Assembly (NCBI GenBank): GCA_003615045.1
Contig: ML014252.1
Location: forward strand, 1-48,703
Source: Caulochytrium protostelioides
Taxonomy: Eukaryota > Chytridiomycota > Caulochytriomycetes > Caulochytriales > Caulochytriaceae
Length of the DNA stretch: 48,703 nt
Direction of reading: 5' to 3'
The notes beneath the pieces are model-generated. The model searched no databases and had not been told where the DNA came from. It worked only from the letters and a program-made list of their open reading frames with translations. A program made the translations under genes and the position numbers. Positions within the stretch are counted from its first letter, which is position 1. Each line of letters starts with the position of its first letter. This document shows positions 19,391 through 29,216 of the stretch, piece by piece.

Positions 19391-20404
19391 GCACCATTGG
19401 ACATTGCGCAGGAAGGTCGAGCACGTCCGGTACGGACCGTGGTCACCCCGGAACCGCGAGCCAGGGTCATTCTGGGGTTCAACAGCGTGGACCAGCCAAG
19501 TCGAAGCAGAATCACGCGTGCATTCTGCCAGCAGGTGTGGTCCCAGCAGGTGGGCCCACCGATGCAGGAAGTCGGGGTCGAGCCGCAGCCGGGGTCGACC
19601 CAAGAGAGATTACCTAGGGTGGGCGCCACCCTGGAAGCAGAGAACGCCGTGGCCATCCAGGATGTGGTGGTTCAAGAGTCAGGCACGGCTCGCCACGGAG
19701 TGGGTCGAGATACAGCCGATCGGACCAAACGCGTGGGCGCCATGGTGCGCCCGACGCGGGGAGAATCGCGCGCCGCCCACTTGACACCCGTCGACAGGAT
19801 TGGTGAGACGCACTTGGAACTCGAGCATGGCGAATGCACGCGAACGATTCGGGCAATGGTTATAGCCCAACCACGAGAAGACATCCTCGTAGGCACAAGT
19901 GCCCTGTCCAAAGAAGGATACCAGCGCCTGATACGCTTCTTCACAACCCAGATGTGGCCGATTGGCCCAGCTGTCACCGCACCGGGACCAGACAACCGTG
20001 TCCAGAAACTGGTGCGCGGACCGGATATCAGCGTAGGCCCCACGCTACCCGGTTAGACGTACGCAAGGAAATCGAAGAACCTTCAAGCAGTGGTGATTGC
20101 TCAAGCACGAGGAAGATTCCTCGTGGGAATGAACGCAATACCAAGGAGTGGACAGCAGGGCCTGCCGAAGTTACACGTGACCCCCATAGGGCCGAAGGTC
20201 AGGGCTGCACACAATTCAAAGCCGGTCAGTCATGTCCGACGAACAAGCGGCGACGATACGCCACACCGTGAAGCTGCCCGGAGCTCGGCTGGCCACCGAG
20301 ACTACGGACTCGCGGCAGATTCTCGGAATCGCCCACTACATCGAGACCAACGACGCCGCCCGGACCACCAGCGCGCCGTACAGCGTCCGACCTCGCAACG
20401 TTAG
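19391..20404 (+). pseudogene. Retroelement aspartic-protease-like segments in tandem, broken by a stop
   Basis: In one frame, four related units follow each other, centred on residues encoded near 19436, 19661, 19853 and 20087 (spacing 225, 192 and 234 nt). Each has the pattern xLxxE or xLDI, then about 10 residues, VVxxQ or MVIAQ, then xILVG or FLVG. The third unit (AMVIAQPREDILVGTSAL) looks like the C-terminal half of a retropepsin (hydrophobic-hydrophobic-G-x-x-xL). A TAG at 20054-20056 interrupts between the third and fourth units. No clear catalytic D-S/T-G is visible. The reading as protease rests on pattern and on the neighbouring RT and integrase remnants. Confidence 0.5.
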
Positions 20405-20774
20405 TGCGATACACCCGCCAGCAGGTCATTGCGCACCAGACCGGCCAGAAGGCCATGATGAAGAAACATTTCGACTAAAAAGTACAACCCATTCACACTA
20501 TTCACACTACAAGGTGGTACGTGTCCATCCCTAAGGCAGCGACGTCATCGAGGACCCGGACGGGACATAAGATTCAATCCATGGCCACCGTCTCCGCCCG
20601 GACGGCGATCGCAATTACCTCAGTCAAGTGAACGAAGACCCACCGGAACTGATCCCCACGTTGCTCTCTGACCAACACCCAACGGGGGTCATGAATGATC
20701 CGCTGGCGGCCGAACCACCCGAAGCGATCATTAGGGGGGGAGAGGGGGGCGATGTTGGGGGAAAACCGCTTTGA
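20274..20774 (+). pseudogene. Remnant of pol: RT linker fused to integrase C-terminus, with stops
   Basis: One frame reads LPGAR ... HYIETNDAARTTSAPYSVRPRN, resembling the segment before the first RT motif of Ty3/gypsy pol (H-x-I-x-T-x-D ... PYxxxP). Around 20404 another frame offers RYTRQQVIAHQTGQKAMMKKHFD, resembling the helical part after the integrase core. The first frame then resumes as HYKVVRVHP, stop, GSDVIEDPDGT, stop, SIHGHRLRPD, which matches the GPYKVVxV ... LxDxxG ... VHGxRLKP module at the end of such integrases. It then runs open to TGA 20772-20774. Stops at 20532 and 20568 are TAA. Confidence 0.6.
20731..20752 (+). other. Polypurine tract preceding the retroelement 3' LTR
   Basis: A nearly pure purine run, about 19 nt with 15 G, sits just after the integrase tail and directly before the dinucleotide TG of TGTTGGGG at 20753. 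This is the position and composition of the plus-strand primer of LTR retrotransposons. Confidence 0.55.
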
Positions 20775-21050
20775 CCGGCGGCCGAAAGGAATCCCCGGAC
20801 CGGGCCGCCCAGCCCCGGCACGAACCGCAGGGATCGACCTCCGGAGTGCCCCCTGCCGGCGTATCAGTATCAGTATCAGTATCAGTATCGGCGGCCGGCG
20901 GTCGCCGGACGCTCAGAGGATAGCCGCCCACAGCCATTGGGCGAATGAAGGATGTCGCTCGCCAGGGGCGAGCTCGTGCACCTTGTCTATCAACCTTCTC
21001 TCGACTCTCTTAATCTCATTGCATTAGAAGAACGGCCCCTTGTCAAGCCA
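20753..21050 (+). repeat. Probable 3' LTR of the decayed retroelement (end uncertain)
   Basis: It starts with TGTTGG after the polypurine tract. It contains a (GTATCA)5 tract at 20861-20890 and a pyrimidine-rich stretch near 20985-21020 (CTTGTCTATCAACCTTCTC...) that could be the R/U5 part. The right end was not fixed because no second LTR copy is visible in the window to compare with. Confidence 0.4.
20861..20890 (+). repeat. (GTATCA)n hexanucleotide repeat, about 5 units
   Basis: Five consecutive GTATCA units, the last one imperfect (GTATCG), inside the presumed LTR. Confidence 0.85.
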
Positions 21051-21277
21051 CGTCGCCGTGACGGAAATACGATGACCATCGTCCGACCGCCACGCCGCTC
21101 GGCGCGCCTAAGCCTCCAGGGTCGCGGCCGCCGCTGCTGCTCAGATGACCCGCTTGCCGATCCCCCAAGCTCGGGACGCTCTTGTGGGCACGGAAATGAT
21201 CCGATAAACGATCTATGAGGCGGGAAGCAGAAAAAATGAGAGAACATGTGGAAATCGCGCACGAACGGTCGCGGCGT
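21051..21277. other. Short region downstream of the cyclin gene
   Basis: It separates the presumed LTR from the cyclin stop codon at 21278. It contains the A-rich run AGCAGAAAAAATGAG near 21227 (T-rich on the gene's strand). No gene is seen. Confidence 0.5.
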
Positions 21278-21639
21278 TCACCGATGGGATCGCGCGCCCA
21301 CGGTGTAGGGCACCGCCAACGCGGCGCGGGCGACCATGTCGGGACCCGAGCCCGAGCGCCATGGCGCGCCGTAGGGGTCATCGGCGTAGGCCGGCACGAC
21401 CTCTGGCTCGGCGGCTGGGGCGCCGTTGGGCGCCGCGGCCGCGGGCACGACAGGCGCCGAAGCGGTGGCCAACAAGGCATCCGGAGACGGGAAGCCGGCG
21501 GGGGTCTGCGACCGCAGCACCCAGTGTTGGGTCGGCGCGCGCGCGCTGTCGCTCGGCCGGGGCGCCCAGCTCTCGGCATCCTCGCTGGCGTCGCTGACGT
21601 CGCTGGCGTCGCCGTCGTCGCTGGCATCGTCGGCGCTTG

Positions 21640-21681
<42 letters not shown>

Positions 21682-23557
21682 GCTCATCCGAAAAGACGTC
21701 CGAGAGCGGATCGGTCGCGGCCGCGTCGCTGTCCGAGACGGACGCCATGGTGTCGGAGCTCGGAAACGCCGGCGCCGGCTCGCGCGGGGCCGCCGCCGCG
21801 AGCCGCTGCTGCAGCGTCGCCGGGCACAGGCCGCGCCGCGCCGCGCTCGCATCGTCGCGGAACGAGGGCACGTCGTGCCGCGGCCGCGCGCTCGTCCAGA
21901 TGGGGTCGGCCAGCGTCGTCGCATCGCTGACGCCGTCGTCGTCGTCGGCGGCGTCGTCGGCGTTGTCCTCATCGCTGTCGCTGCCGTCGGCGGCTTCAGA
22001 GCCGCGGTGGTCGCGGCGCGTCAGCCACGGCGCGGAGCGCATCGGGATGCCCGCGGTCGTCGTCGCTGCCGCCGCCGCCGCCGCGGCCGCCGCCGCCGCG
22101 GCGGGCGCGATCGCGAGTGCGGCCATGCGCTGTGTGGGCGCCGCAGGCCACCGCCGGACGGGGCTCCCGACGGGCGTGGGCGCGGGCGCCGGCGTCGGGG
22201 TAGCGCGCGCATACCGCGCGTGGCGCCAGCGCCGCGGCGCGTCGTCGGCCCCGGCGCCGCGGACAGCGCGGGCCTTGGCCGGCCTCGCGCCGGCGTCCGC
22301 CGCGCCGTAGCACGTCGTCGCACTGCTGCTGCGGCTGCTGCTGCGGCTCGGCGGCCGCCCGCCCGTGTCGGCGTCCGGGCACGCGGCGGAGGCGGCGGCG
22401 GCGGCGCTCGCGTGGGCGTCGCTGGCGACGCGGGCGCCGAGGCGGCGCAGCAGCGCGTGCGGCGAGACCGGCGAGTACGGCGAGAAGCCCGGGTCGGCGG
22501 CGCCGCGGAGGTAGCCGCCCCCGGCGGCGGCGGCGGTGGAATGCGCAGCGGGCGCGCCCATGACGGGTGACGCCGGTGGCGCGGCCGGCACCGGCGGCGG
22601 CGGCGGCGGGCGGCGGACGAGCCGCGGGCAGCGCTGGTCGATGTGATGCATGACGAGGGGCGCGAGGTCGCGGCGCGCGAGCCGGAGCATGACGGCGTCG
22701 GCGACGAGGGACGCGACGCCGCCGGGCCCCGTGAGCGGCTGGCTGCTGCCTGTGACGCGCTCGAGCACCAGCGCGAGGCAGGTCACGGCCTGCAGGCTCG
22801 GCGGCCACCGCAGTGCGGCGTAGGCCTGCTGCAGCGTGGTGAGCACGGCGGTGGCGTGGGCGGCGATGGCGCAGTCGACGTCAGCGGCGCCGTGGGCCGG
22901 CAGCGCCGCCATGAGGGCCTCGAGCATCGAGTACGGCGTCACGGCGGCCAGATCCCAGTCGAGCCGCCGCAGCGCCGTGGCCTCCATGGCGAGCATCATG
23001 GTGCGATCGTAGGCGCCGGCGCCGAATGCCACGAGCCGGGCGATCCCGGGCGACACGCCGTCGACGAGCTTGGCGGCGACGAGATAGCACGCGGCGCCGA
23101 GCAGCTGGTAGCCGTTGAGGGGCACGCGGCCGCCGCAGCCGGCGGCGATACGGTCAATGTACACCATGGCGCGGTGCAGCGTCTCGGCTCCGGAGCCCTT
23201 TGGCGGGAGCGCCGCGTGGACGCTCGCGAGCCACGCCATCAGGGCGCGGCGGTGCGCCGGCGTCAGCGCCGGGATGCCCGCCGCCGGGCCGTGGAACGGG
23301 GTCGCGGGCCCCGGCGCGAGGTAGTCCCAGCCGTGGCCGGTGCGCATGGCGACGGCATGGCGCTGGAGCCGCTCCTGAGCCAACAGCGTGCGGAGCTGCG
23401 CCTCGGCGCCGGGCAGGCCGAGCCCGCCGCGGCAGAGGGGCGGCTCATGCGTCGGCGTCGGGTAGCATCGCGCCGCGGCGGCCTGCGGATCGCCGTGGTC
23501 GCCCTCGTGCGCCACGTACGATGGCGGGGCACTGAGCTGGGGCGTCGTCGGCCGCAT
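21278..23557 (-). CDS. Cyclin with long low-complexity acidic tail
   Basis: Predicted CDK-activating cyclin of 759 residues. The cyclin box lies at about 97-205: HRRALMAWLASVH, then ETLHRAMVYIDR, NGYQLLGAACYLVAAKL and ALRRLDWDL, the order seen in A/B/E-like mitotic or G1 cyclins. A second cyclin fold (cyclin_C-like) follows to about 320. The remaining 440 residues are disordered: a poly-Ala run, Ser-rich segments, and a very acidic block (DDDDDDDGDDDDDAS). No destruction box (RxxL near the N-terminus) is obvious, and the cyclin subtype cannot be fixed by eye. The start ATG at 23557 is the first in frame and gives MRPTTPQLS. No intron. Confidence 0.85.
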
Positions 23558-26500
23558 GATGAGCCGGGTGCCTCACGTATGGAACGCGATCGTCGGCCAC
23601 TCTCCGTGCGCCCTGAAAGCCGAAGCGAAAAAGAAGATGAAGGGCGCGGGTATCGAGAGATGAGGTGGTATCACGGGGGGCCGCGAGGGGAATGGCGGCA
23701 CCGTCAGAGACTCAGATCCACGAAAAGTGCTGATGCCGATTTTCTTGCCAGAGAGACGGGGACGGAGATAAGCAGAAAAGGGAGAAAGACCCAGCAAAAC
23801 AGCAAGGCTGTGCTTTGGCTAGAAAGACAAGATCATTCGGCGACTCAGAGAAGGTTGACACCACACATGGGACACCAGCGTCGTGTCAGCGTATCTAGGT
23901 GGGGGGTATCAGAGGTATGAAGTGCACGGCGAGCAGTACATGCAGCGCCCATGAAGAAGGTATCGTTCGAGAGCTCTTCGACTCGTAAAGGGGGTGATCG
24001 AAGGACTCGAGAGCTGGCCGAGTGTGGGCCGGCGGGTCTTGCGGGCGGCGATGTCGGGGCCGACCTCCACCAGGTGTGCCGATCCAGAGGCGGGTGCCGG
24101 GCTCTTATAGGAAGACCGTCGCGCACGTCGTGGCACGAGTGACCCCCGCCGCGAGAAAGCGTTGTGAGACCGGCGGCGGCACCGCGGGAGCACCCCCGTG
24201 ACGCGTCGCCCGCGGACGGCTCCTGCCGGTCGCCTGGTCGCGCCGCGGCTCGCGCGGGTCCTGCCGGGGGCGCCGGTGTTTGACGACAACGCGGCGATGT
24301 CTCGCATCGCGCTGTGGGTGGTGCTCCCGGGAGCGAGCGAACGAGCGCGCGAGCGAGCGGCGCACACGGGCCGCGACCGGCGCCCGCGTCCCGAGGCCGC
24401 GGCATCCCGCGCATCGGTCGGCCATGCGGGATGCCGGGCATGCGCGTGCGCGCCGCGGGCGTCTCGCGTCCGCACGGCCGATGGTGGGACGGCGGTTGTC
24501 TCGGTCCGGTCCGGGCGGCTCCCGCTGCCGCCGTCGGCCCCCCGTCTCCGAGCGCGCACTCGCTCGTTGGCCCGCGGGAGGCGGCGGGAGGCGGCGCGTG
24601 GATGGTGGTGCGCATGCTTGCCTTCGTCGGCCGCGGCTCGGACGGCGCCTCGGCGCCGGCTGGACAGTATACTCGCGCCGCGGGCGCGCGGGCGGGCCCC
24701 CCTTCTGCCCGTCTGACGTAGCGCGTCGCCGCAGGCGCCCGCCGCCCGCCGCCATGGGCGTGGCCACCGCCGCTGCCGCCGCGGCCTGCGGGATGCTGAC
24801 AGCCTCAAGCGCGTCGTGCTCGGCATGTGCTTGCGTCTGCCAACGCGAGGAGGGAGAGGCCACGGTCACGACGCTGCCTTCGTGTCGGGCCCGGGCATCG
24901 ACCCCATCGACCCCATCGACGCCGACGCCGGCCGGCCGCTCGCCCGCCCCAGGCCCAAAAGCATGGCCATGGCGGAGACCCCCGGCGTGGCCGTCGACGT
25001 CGATGGCGCCGTCCGCGCGGCCGTCAATGTCGCTACCGCTGGCGACGGCGCGACGGCGCGGCGGCGCGGCGGCGGCCTCGCCATCGGGCGCCCGGCCGGG
25101 GGGACGCGCCGGCGCGCGCGGGGTGTTTCAGGGCCTTGTCGCGACCCACGGTGGGTCGCCGCGACGCGTCGGTCGAGTCCGACGCGTCGCGCGCCGGGCC
25201 GCAGGGCGCCCGGTCCAAGGACGCCGGCTCCAAGCGCCCGCGGTGCCGTCCGCGCGCGCGCTTCCATCGGGCCGGCGTGCACGACGCCAACGCGCCCTCC
25301 GCAGCGTGGCGGAGGCGACCCCCCGCGGCGTCCGCAGCGGGCCGTCGAGCCGTCCGGTGACCCGCCGCCGTGGCCGCCGTGGCCGCCGTGGCCGCCGTGG
25401 CCGCCGGACCGATGCCCGTGCCCGAGGGACGCGCCGTATTGTGTTGGGTGGTTGGCCCAATGCCCAGAGCCCGTGGCCCATGGCCGACGGCAACGATCGC
25501 GTCATTCGTTGGACCGCTGTGCTTGCGTCCCGCATGCGCCAACACGATGGCCTTCCAGCGGTTGGCCCTTGTTCGCCGCCGTCGATCGGATGTGGCGCGG
25601 TACGGGACGCGGAAGGGGTCCTTGCAGGCTTCCGGGCCTGCATCAGCGCCAGAGGAGGGATGTGCTTGGAGATGGACGCGGTCGCCTTTCTTTTGTTTCT
25701 ATCGGGATGCGGCGGCCGCGCCCAGCCCACTCGCCAACCACGACAGCGCCCACCGAAGCCGTCGCCGCGGCGCGGCTCGGCGACGGCCTGCCTTCGATTG
25801 TGATGTCCGGTCAGGTCTTAGCGGTCGATGGTCAGGGTCGACCCTGTTGAACACCAACGCATAACGCCAGCGTCACCCGACGGGAGGGGGAAGCCGCTTG
25901 TTGATGTTGATCAACCGGCCGCAGCAGCATGGGAAGCCGCGCTTGTCTCGGGCGGTGAGGTGAGGCCTCGGGCAACCGCCACACGTGCCTGCGCGTCGAT
26001 CCTCCGATCCGGTGACCTGCGGAGATAGCCGGGACCAGGGGCGATGCCGTGGACGCCGGCGTCGTGCGGGCCATGGGCGGGCGCGGTCCACCGGCTCGCG
26101 CGCCGCGCCTCGATAAACACAGTTGATTCAACAATGCCGCGTCGCCACCGCGAAGGCGACGCGCGCAGCAGCAGCAGAGCGAGGACGCGGTGGATGCTTG
26201 TCCATTCTGCTTGCGCGATCTGCGGGATACAGGCCGACCAATGCACGCACACGAGCCGGCTTTCGAGTCGCGTTGGCTCATCCACGTCCGTCCAGCAGAC
26301 AATCAAACATCCAAGCATGGTCGGGATGAACCCTTATCACGAGCGCGCGAGACAACATGGCGGGATCATGCTCAGGCTGCCAGCTGCAAGCAAGCCAGGA
26401 AGTGAGGAGGCCTTCAGCCGCGGCGACGCGTGCGTCACCGCAAGCAAGCATCCATTTTACCCGAAGCCGACATTAGCCGAGAATTCCTCGACGCTGATGC

Positions 26501-27584
26501 CGATGATGGAACAACATGCTAGAGTTCGGCCTACAAACGAGCCTGGATCCATGCATCACGTAAAGCACGAGAGTCATCGAAAGACACCAGCATCAGGACC
26601 CGCATTGACAAACGGCAACGTTGCTGAACCATCATGTTTGTCATTATCCCCCAAGGAATGCATCGGGCAAAGAATCAATGGATGCCTTGAGGGAATGAGC
26701 GTGACAGCAGTCGATGCACGGCCGAGTGACATCGGTATATTCATTTGCCAGGCTCTATTGGCATCGAGAGATGCGTGTGGGTCTACGTTTTTCTGCTTCC
26801 AGGAACTACTGCATCGATATTGATAAACATGGAACGATGCTTTCGTTCCTGCCGAACGGTGCCTCTCGATACCTGGGGGAGGCATTGTCGACGTCTGGTT
26901 TCTGCTGAGTCCGCGGGATGGACCACCATGGCGGGCCATCATGAAAACGACCAACGGCGCATGAATGAATCCCGAGAAACGCATACTGCCATCTGCATAC
27001 GCATTCACGGGGGATTCCGCCCGAGCTGCCAAGACGTCTTCCCTCTGTGCCATCCATACCGCCGGCCACGAGCATCGCTCCGGGGGGTCGTGACCCTCGC
27101 CGCCGATCAGTACCACCTCGCCGTGCCCAGGCATCTCTCCCCGGGTCCGCACGCCACGAATTCGAAAAGGGAGTCCCCGCAGTCCCTGCGCCTCGCCGAG
27201 TCATCGCCGGCGGGGGGCGTGCCTCCGCATCGTCTCGACGCGCTGCCGCGCGTCTGTGCGCTGCCAGCCTGTCGTCCGCGCCGGCACGAATGCGTCGCGA
27301 CGTCGCATGGTCCGGGATCGGACCGTGGTCTCCTTCTGCCGGCGGCGCGATCGTGGGTCGCATGATGACCAGCGGCATACTGCGGTCCGTGGGCCCGAGC
27401 AGCACCGCCGGAGGTCCACGTGGCACCCGGGCGCCGACGAGGACCGGGCGCTCCGTTGACGCGCTCACCAGACGCCGCTGGTCAACCCGACGTTAACGCT
27501 CTGCCCCCCGATCCTGTCGCTCTGCCGGTTTCGCTTCTTTGTTTCTTCGGATATCCTGTATCTGCCCGTCGAGGCCCGTCTGTC
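23558..27584. other. Gene-poor 4-kb divergent region between cyclin and STE24
   Basis: It contains long open frames on both strands at 24.1-25.8 kb, but they are Arg/Pro/Ala-rich, antiparallel to each other and without domains, which is expected from very high GC. The part 26.3-27.0 kb is visibly less GC-rich and has only short frames. I see no tRNA, no LTR signature and no recognisable protein. The outer parts presumably hold the promoters of the two flanking genes. Confidence 0.55.
25364..25399 (+). repeat. 9-bp tandem repeat GCCGCCGTG, 4 copies
   Basis: Four perfect head-to-tail copies of GCCGCCGTG followed by GCCGCCG, in the gene-poor region. Confidence 0.85.
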
Positions 27585-28910
27585 ATGATGTGGGTCACGT
27601 CGGCGTGCGCGCTGTGGCATAGCCTGCCGCTGCTCAAGCAAGTCGTGCTGAGCATCAATGCTGCCGTCTATGTCGGGGAAACGTACCTGCTGCTGCGGCA
27701 GCGCCGCAAGGCGGCGATCCCCGTGCCCGTCCCCGCCGAGGTCGCCGCGCTGAGCAAGCCCGAGGAGATCGCCCAGTCGCGCCGCTACACGCAGGCCAAG
27801 CTCGCATTCGCCCTGTTCACGGGCTTCTACGATATGGTACAGACGACGGCGATCATCCTGCTGGACGTGCTGCCGTGGCTGTGGCAGTGCAGCGCGCACG
27901 TGCTCGCGCGCGCCGGGTACGACGCGGCCGTGTCGCCGATCCTGCAGTCGTGCGTGTTCATTACGCTCTACAGCCTGGGGTCGACCGTGCTCTCGCAGCC
28001 CACCAGCCTCTACAACACGTTCGTCATCGAGGAGCGCTTCGGGTTCAACAAGCAAACCCTCGGACTGTACATCAAGGATCTGGTCAAGAGCACGCTCGTC
28101 ACGTCGGCCATCGGCCTGCCGATTGCGGCGGCCTTTATCAAGATCATCGCCTGGGCCGGCGATAACTTCCCCTTGTACGTGTGGGCATTCATTGCCTGCG
28201 TGCAGGTCGTCATGATCACGCTGTACCCGATCTACATTGCGCCGCTGTTCAACACGTTTACGCCGCTCGAGGACGGCGAGCTCAAGTCGGCGCTGCGCGC
28301 CCTCGCGGACCGCGTCCGCTTCCCCCTGACCAAGATGTTCGTCATCGACGGCTCGACGCGCTCGGGCCACTCAAACGCTTACTTTACGGGCCTCTTCCGC
28401 GAGAAACGCATCGTGATCTTTGATACGTTGATCGCCCAGAACTCGGTCCGCGAGATCTGCGCCGTGGGTGCCCACGAGATGGGTCATTGGGCGCACAGCC
28501 ACATCGTGCAGTCGCTGCTCATCTCCCAGGTCCACCTGCTCGCGGTCTTTTACGGGTTCCGCCTCGCGATCCACTACGGGCCACTGTATACCGCGTTCGG
28601 CTTCCACGGCCCCGACCGCCCGATCCTCATCGGGTTCCTGCTCTTCGGCATGCTCAACACGCCCATCGACACGCTGGTCACGTTCATGATGAACGTGCGC
28701 TCCCGCCACAACGAGTTCCAGGCCGACCGCTACGCGGTGGATCTCGGGTATGCCGCGGACCTCAAGACCGCGCTGACGAAGCTCCACGTCAAGAACCTCG
28801 GCAACCTGAACCCGGACGCGTGGTACTCAGCCTGGCACTACTCCCACCCGCCGCTCGTTGAGCGGCTCCGTGCCATGGACCGCGACGCCGCCTCCAAAAA
28901 GAAGGAATAA
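27585..28910 (+). CDS. STE24: CaaX prenyl protease 1 (Ste24-type zinc metalloprotease)
   Basis: ER and inner-nuclear-membrane M48 protease that removes the -aaX tripeptide of farnesylated proteins, including fungal mating pheromones, and clears translocons. The 441 residues from the ATG at 27585 match yeast Ste24 (453). Zinc site: HEMGH at 297-301 with third ligand E377 in NEFQAD. Other family segments seen: EERFGFNKQT, PLFNTFTPLEDGELK, FVIDGSTRSGHSNAYFTGL and YSHPPLVERLRAMD. Several hydrophobic spans are present (the family has seven). The C-terminus KKKE fits the KKxx ER-retrieval motif. The frame is open to 27420 without an ATG before 27585, and a CT-rich leader precedes it. No intron. Confidence 0.97.
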   Translation: MMWVTSACALWHSLPLLKQVVLSINAAVYVGETYLLLRQRRKAAIPVPVPAEVAALSKPEEIAQSRRYTQAKLAFALFTGFYDMVQTTAIILLDVLPWLWQCSAHVLARAGYDAAVSPILQSCVFITLYSLGSTVLSQPTSLYNTFVIEERFGFNKQTLGLYIKDLVKSTLVTSAIGLPIAAAFIKIIAWAGDNFPLYVWAFIACVQVVMITLYPIYIAPLFNTFTPLEDGELKSALRALADRVRFPLTKMFVIDGSTRSGHSNAYFTGLFREKRIVIFDTLIAQNSVREICAVGAHEMGHWAHSHIVQSLLISQVHLLAVFYGFRLAIHYGPLYTAFGFHGPDRPILIGFLLFGMLNTPIDTLVTFMMNVRSRHNEFQADRYAVDLGYAADLKTALTKLHVKNLGNLNPDAWYSAWHYSHPPLVERLRAMDRDAASKKKE

Positions 28911-29216
28911 GCACGGATCCTTCTGCCTTTTCGTAGCCATGCGATACGATTAAGGATCCGCTATCGTCCGTTGAACTGCTACTGCTGCAACCGCTACCTC
29001 AAAACGGGCGGCGCCCTGTCGCCCCGCTACCATCACTTTCTTCCCGTGTTCGTGTGGGTGTTTAGCATAAGATGAAGAGGAATAGATCGATCCGTCGGCA
29101 GCCTGACTCAAACTCCCCATCGAAAAGAAAGGCGAGATCCAAAAAAAGATTGTTTCAAATAAAATACGATAGCGTGAAGGGTATGACCGGAATCATGAGA
29201 TCACGGGGGATTCAGC
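28911..29216. other. Convergent intergenic region STE24 / PTH1
   Basis: Holds both 3' ends. An AATAAA lies at 29158-29163 on the plus strand, 248 nt after the STE24 stop. The rest shows no gene. Confidence 0.6.
29158..29163 (+). promoter_or_regulatory. Candidate polyadenylation signal AATAAA for STE24
   Basis: Canonical hexamer in an A-rich patch (TTTCAAATAAAATACG) in the convergent intergenic region. Distance from the stop is plausible for a fungal 3'UTR. Position only. Confidence 0.35.

Larger units (their letters stand above)
19330..21050 (+). mobile_element. Degenerate, internally deleted Ty3/gypsy-type LTR retrotransposon
   Basis: Approximate limits. Left to right on the plus strand: protease-like repeats (19391-20260), an RT-linker-like segment (20274-20400), an abrupt switch to integrase-tail-like sequence (20404-20640), a further run of the same frame to a stop at 20772, a polypurine tract (20731-20752) and a probable 3' LTR start (TG at 20753). 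The order matches gag-pol of Ty3/gypsy elements, with most of RT, all of RNase H and the integrase core missing. Frame changes and three nonsense codons show it is dead. No matching 5' LTR was found to the left, so the 5' part seems truncated near PER1. The left limit and the end of the LTR are uncertain. Confidence 0.68.

Noticed and set aside
17891-20056. 721-codon plus-strand frame taken as one protein
   Set aside because: Its first third is antisense to PER1. Only the part after about 19.3 kb resembles anything (retroelement repeats), so it is not one gene.
24280-25803. 507-codon plus-strand frame in the gene-poor region
   Set aside because: Arg/Pro/Ala-rich, overlapped by equally long frames on both strands, no domain.
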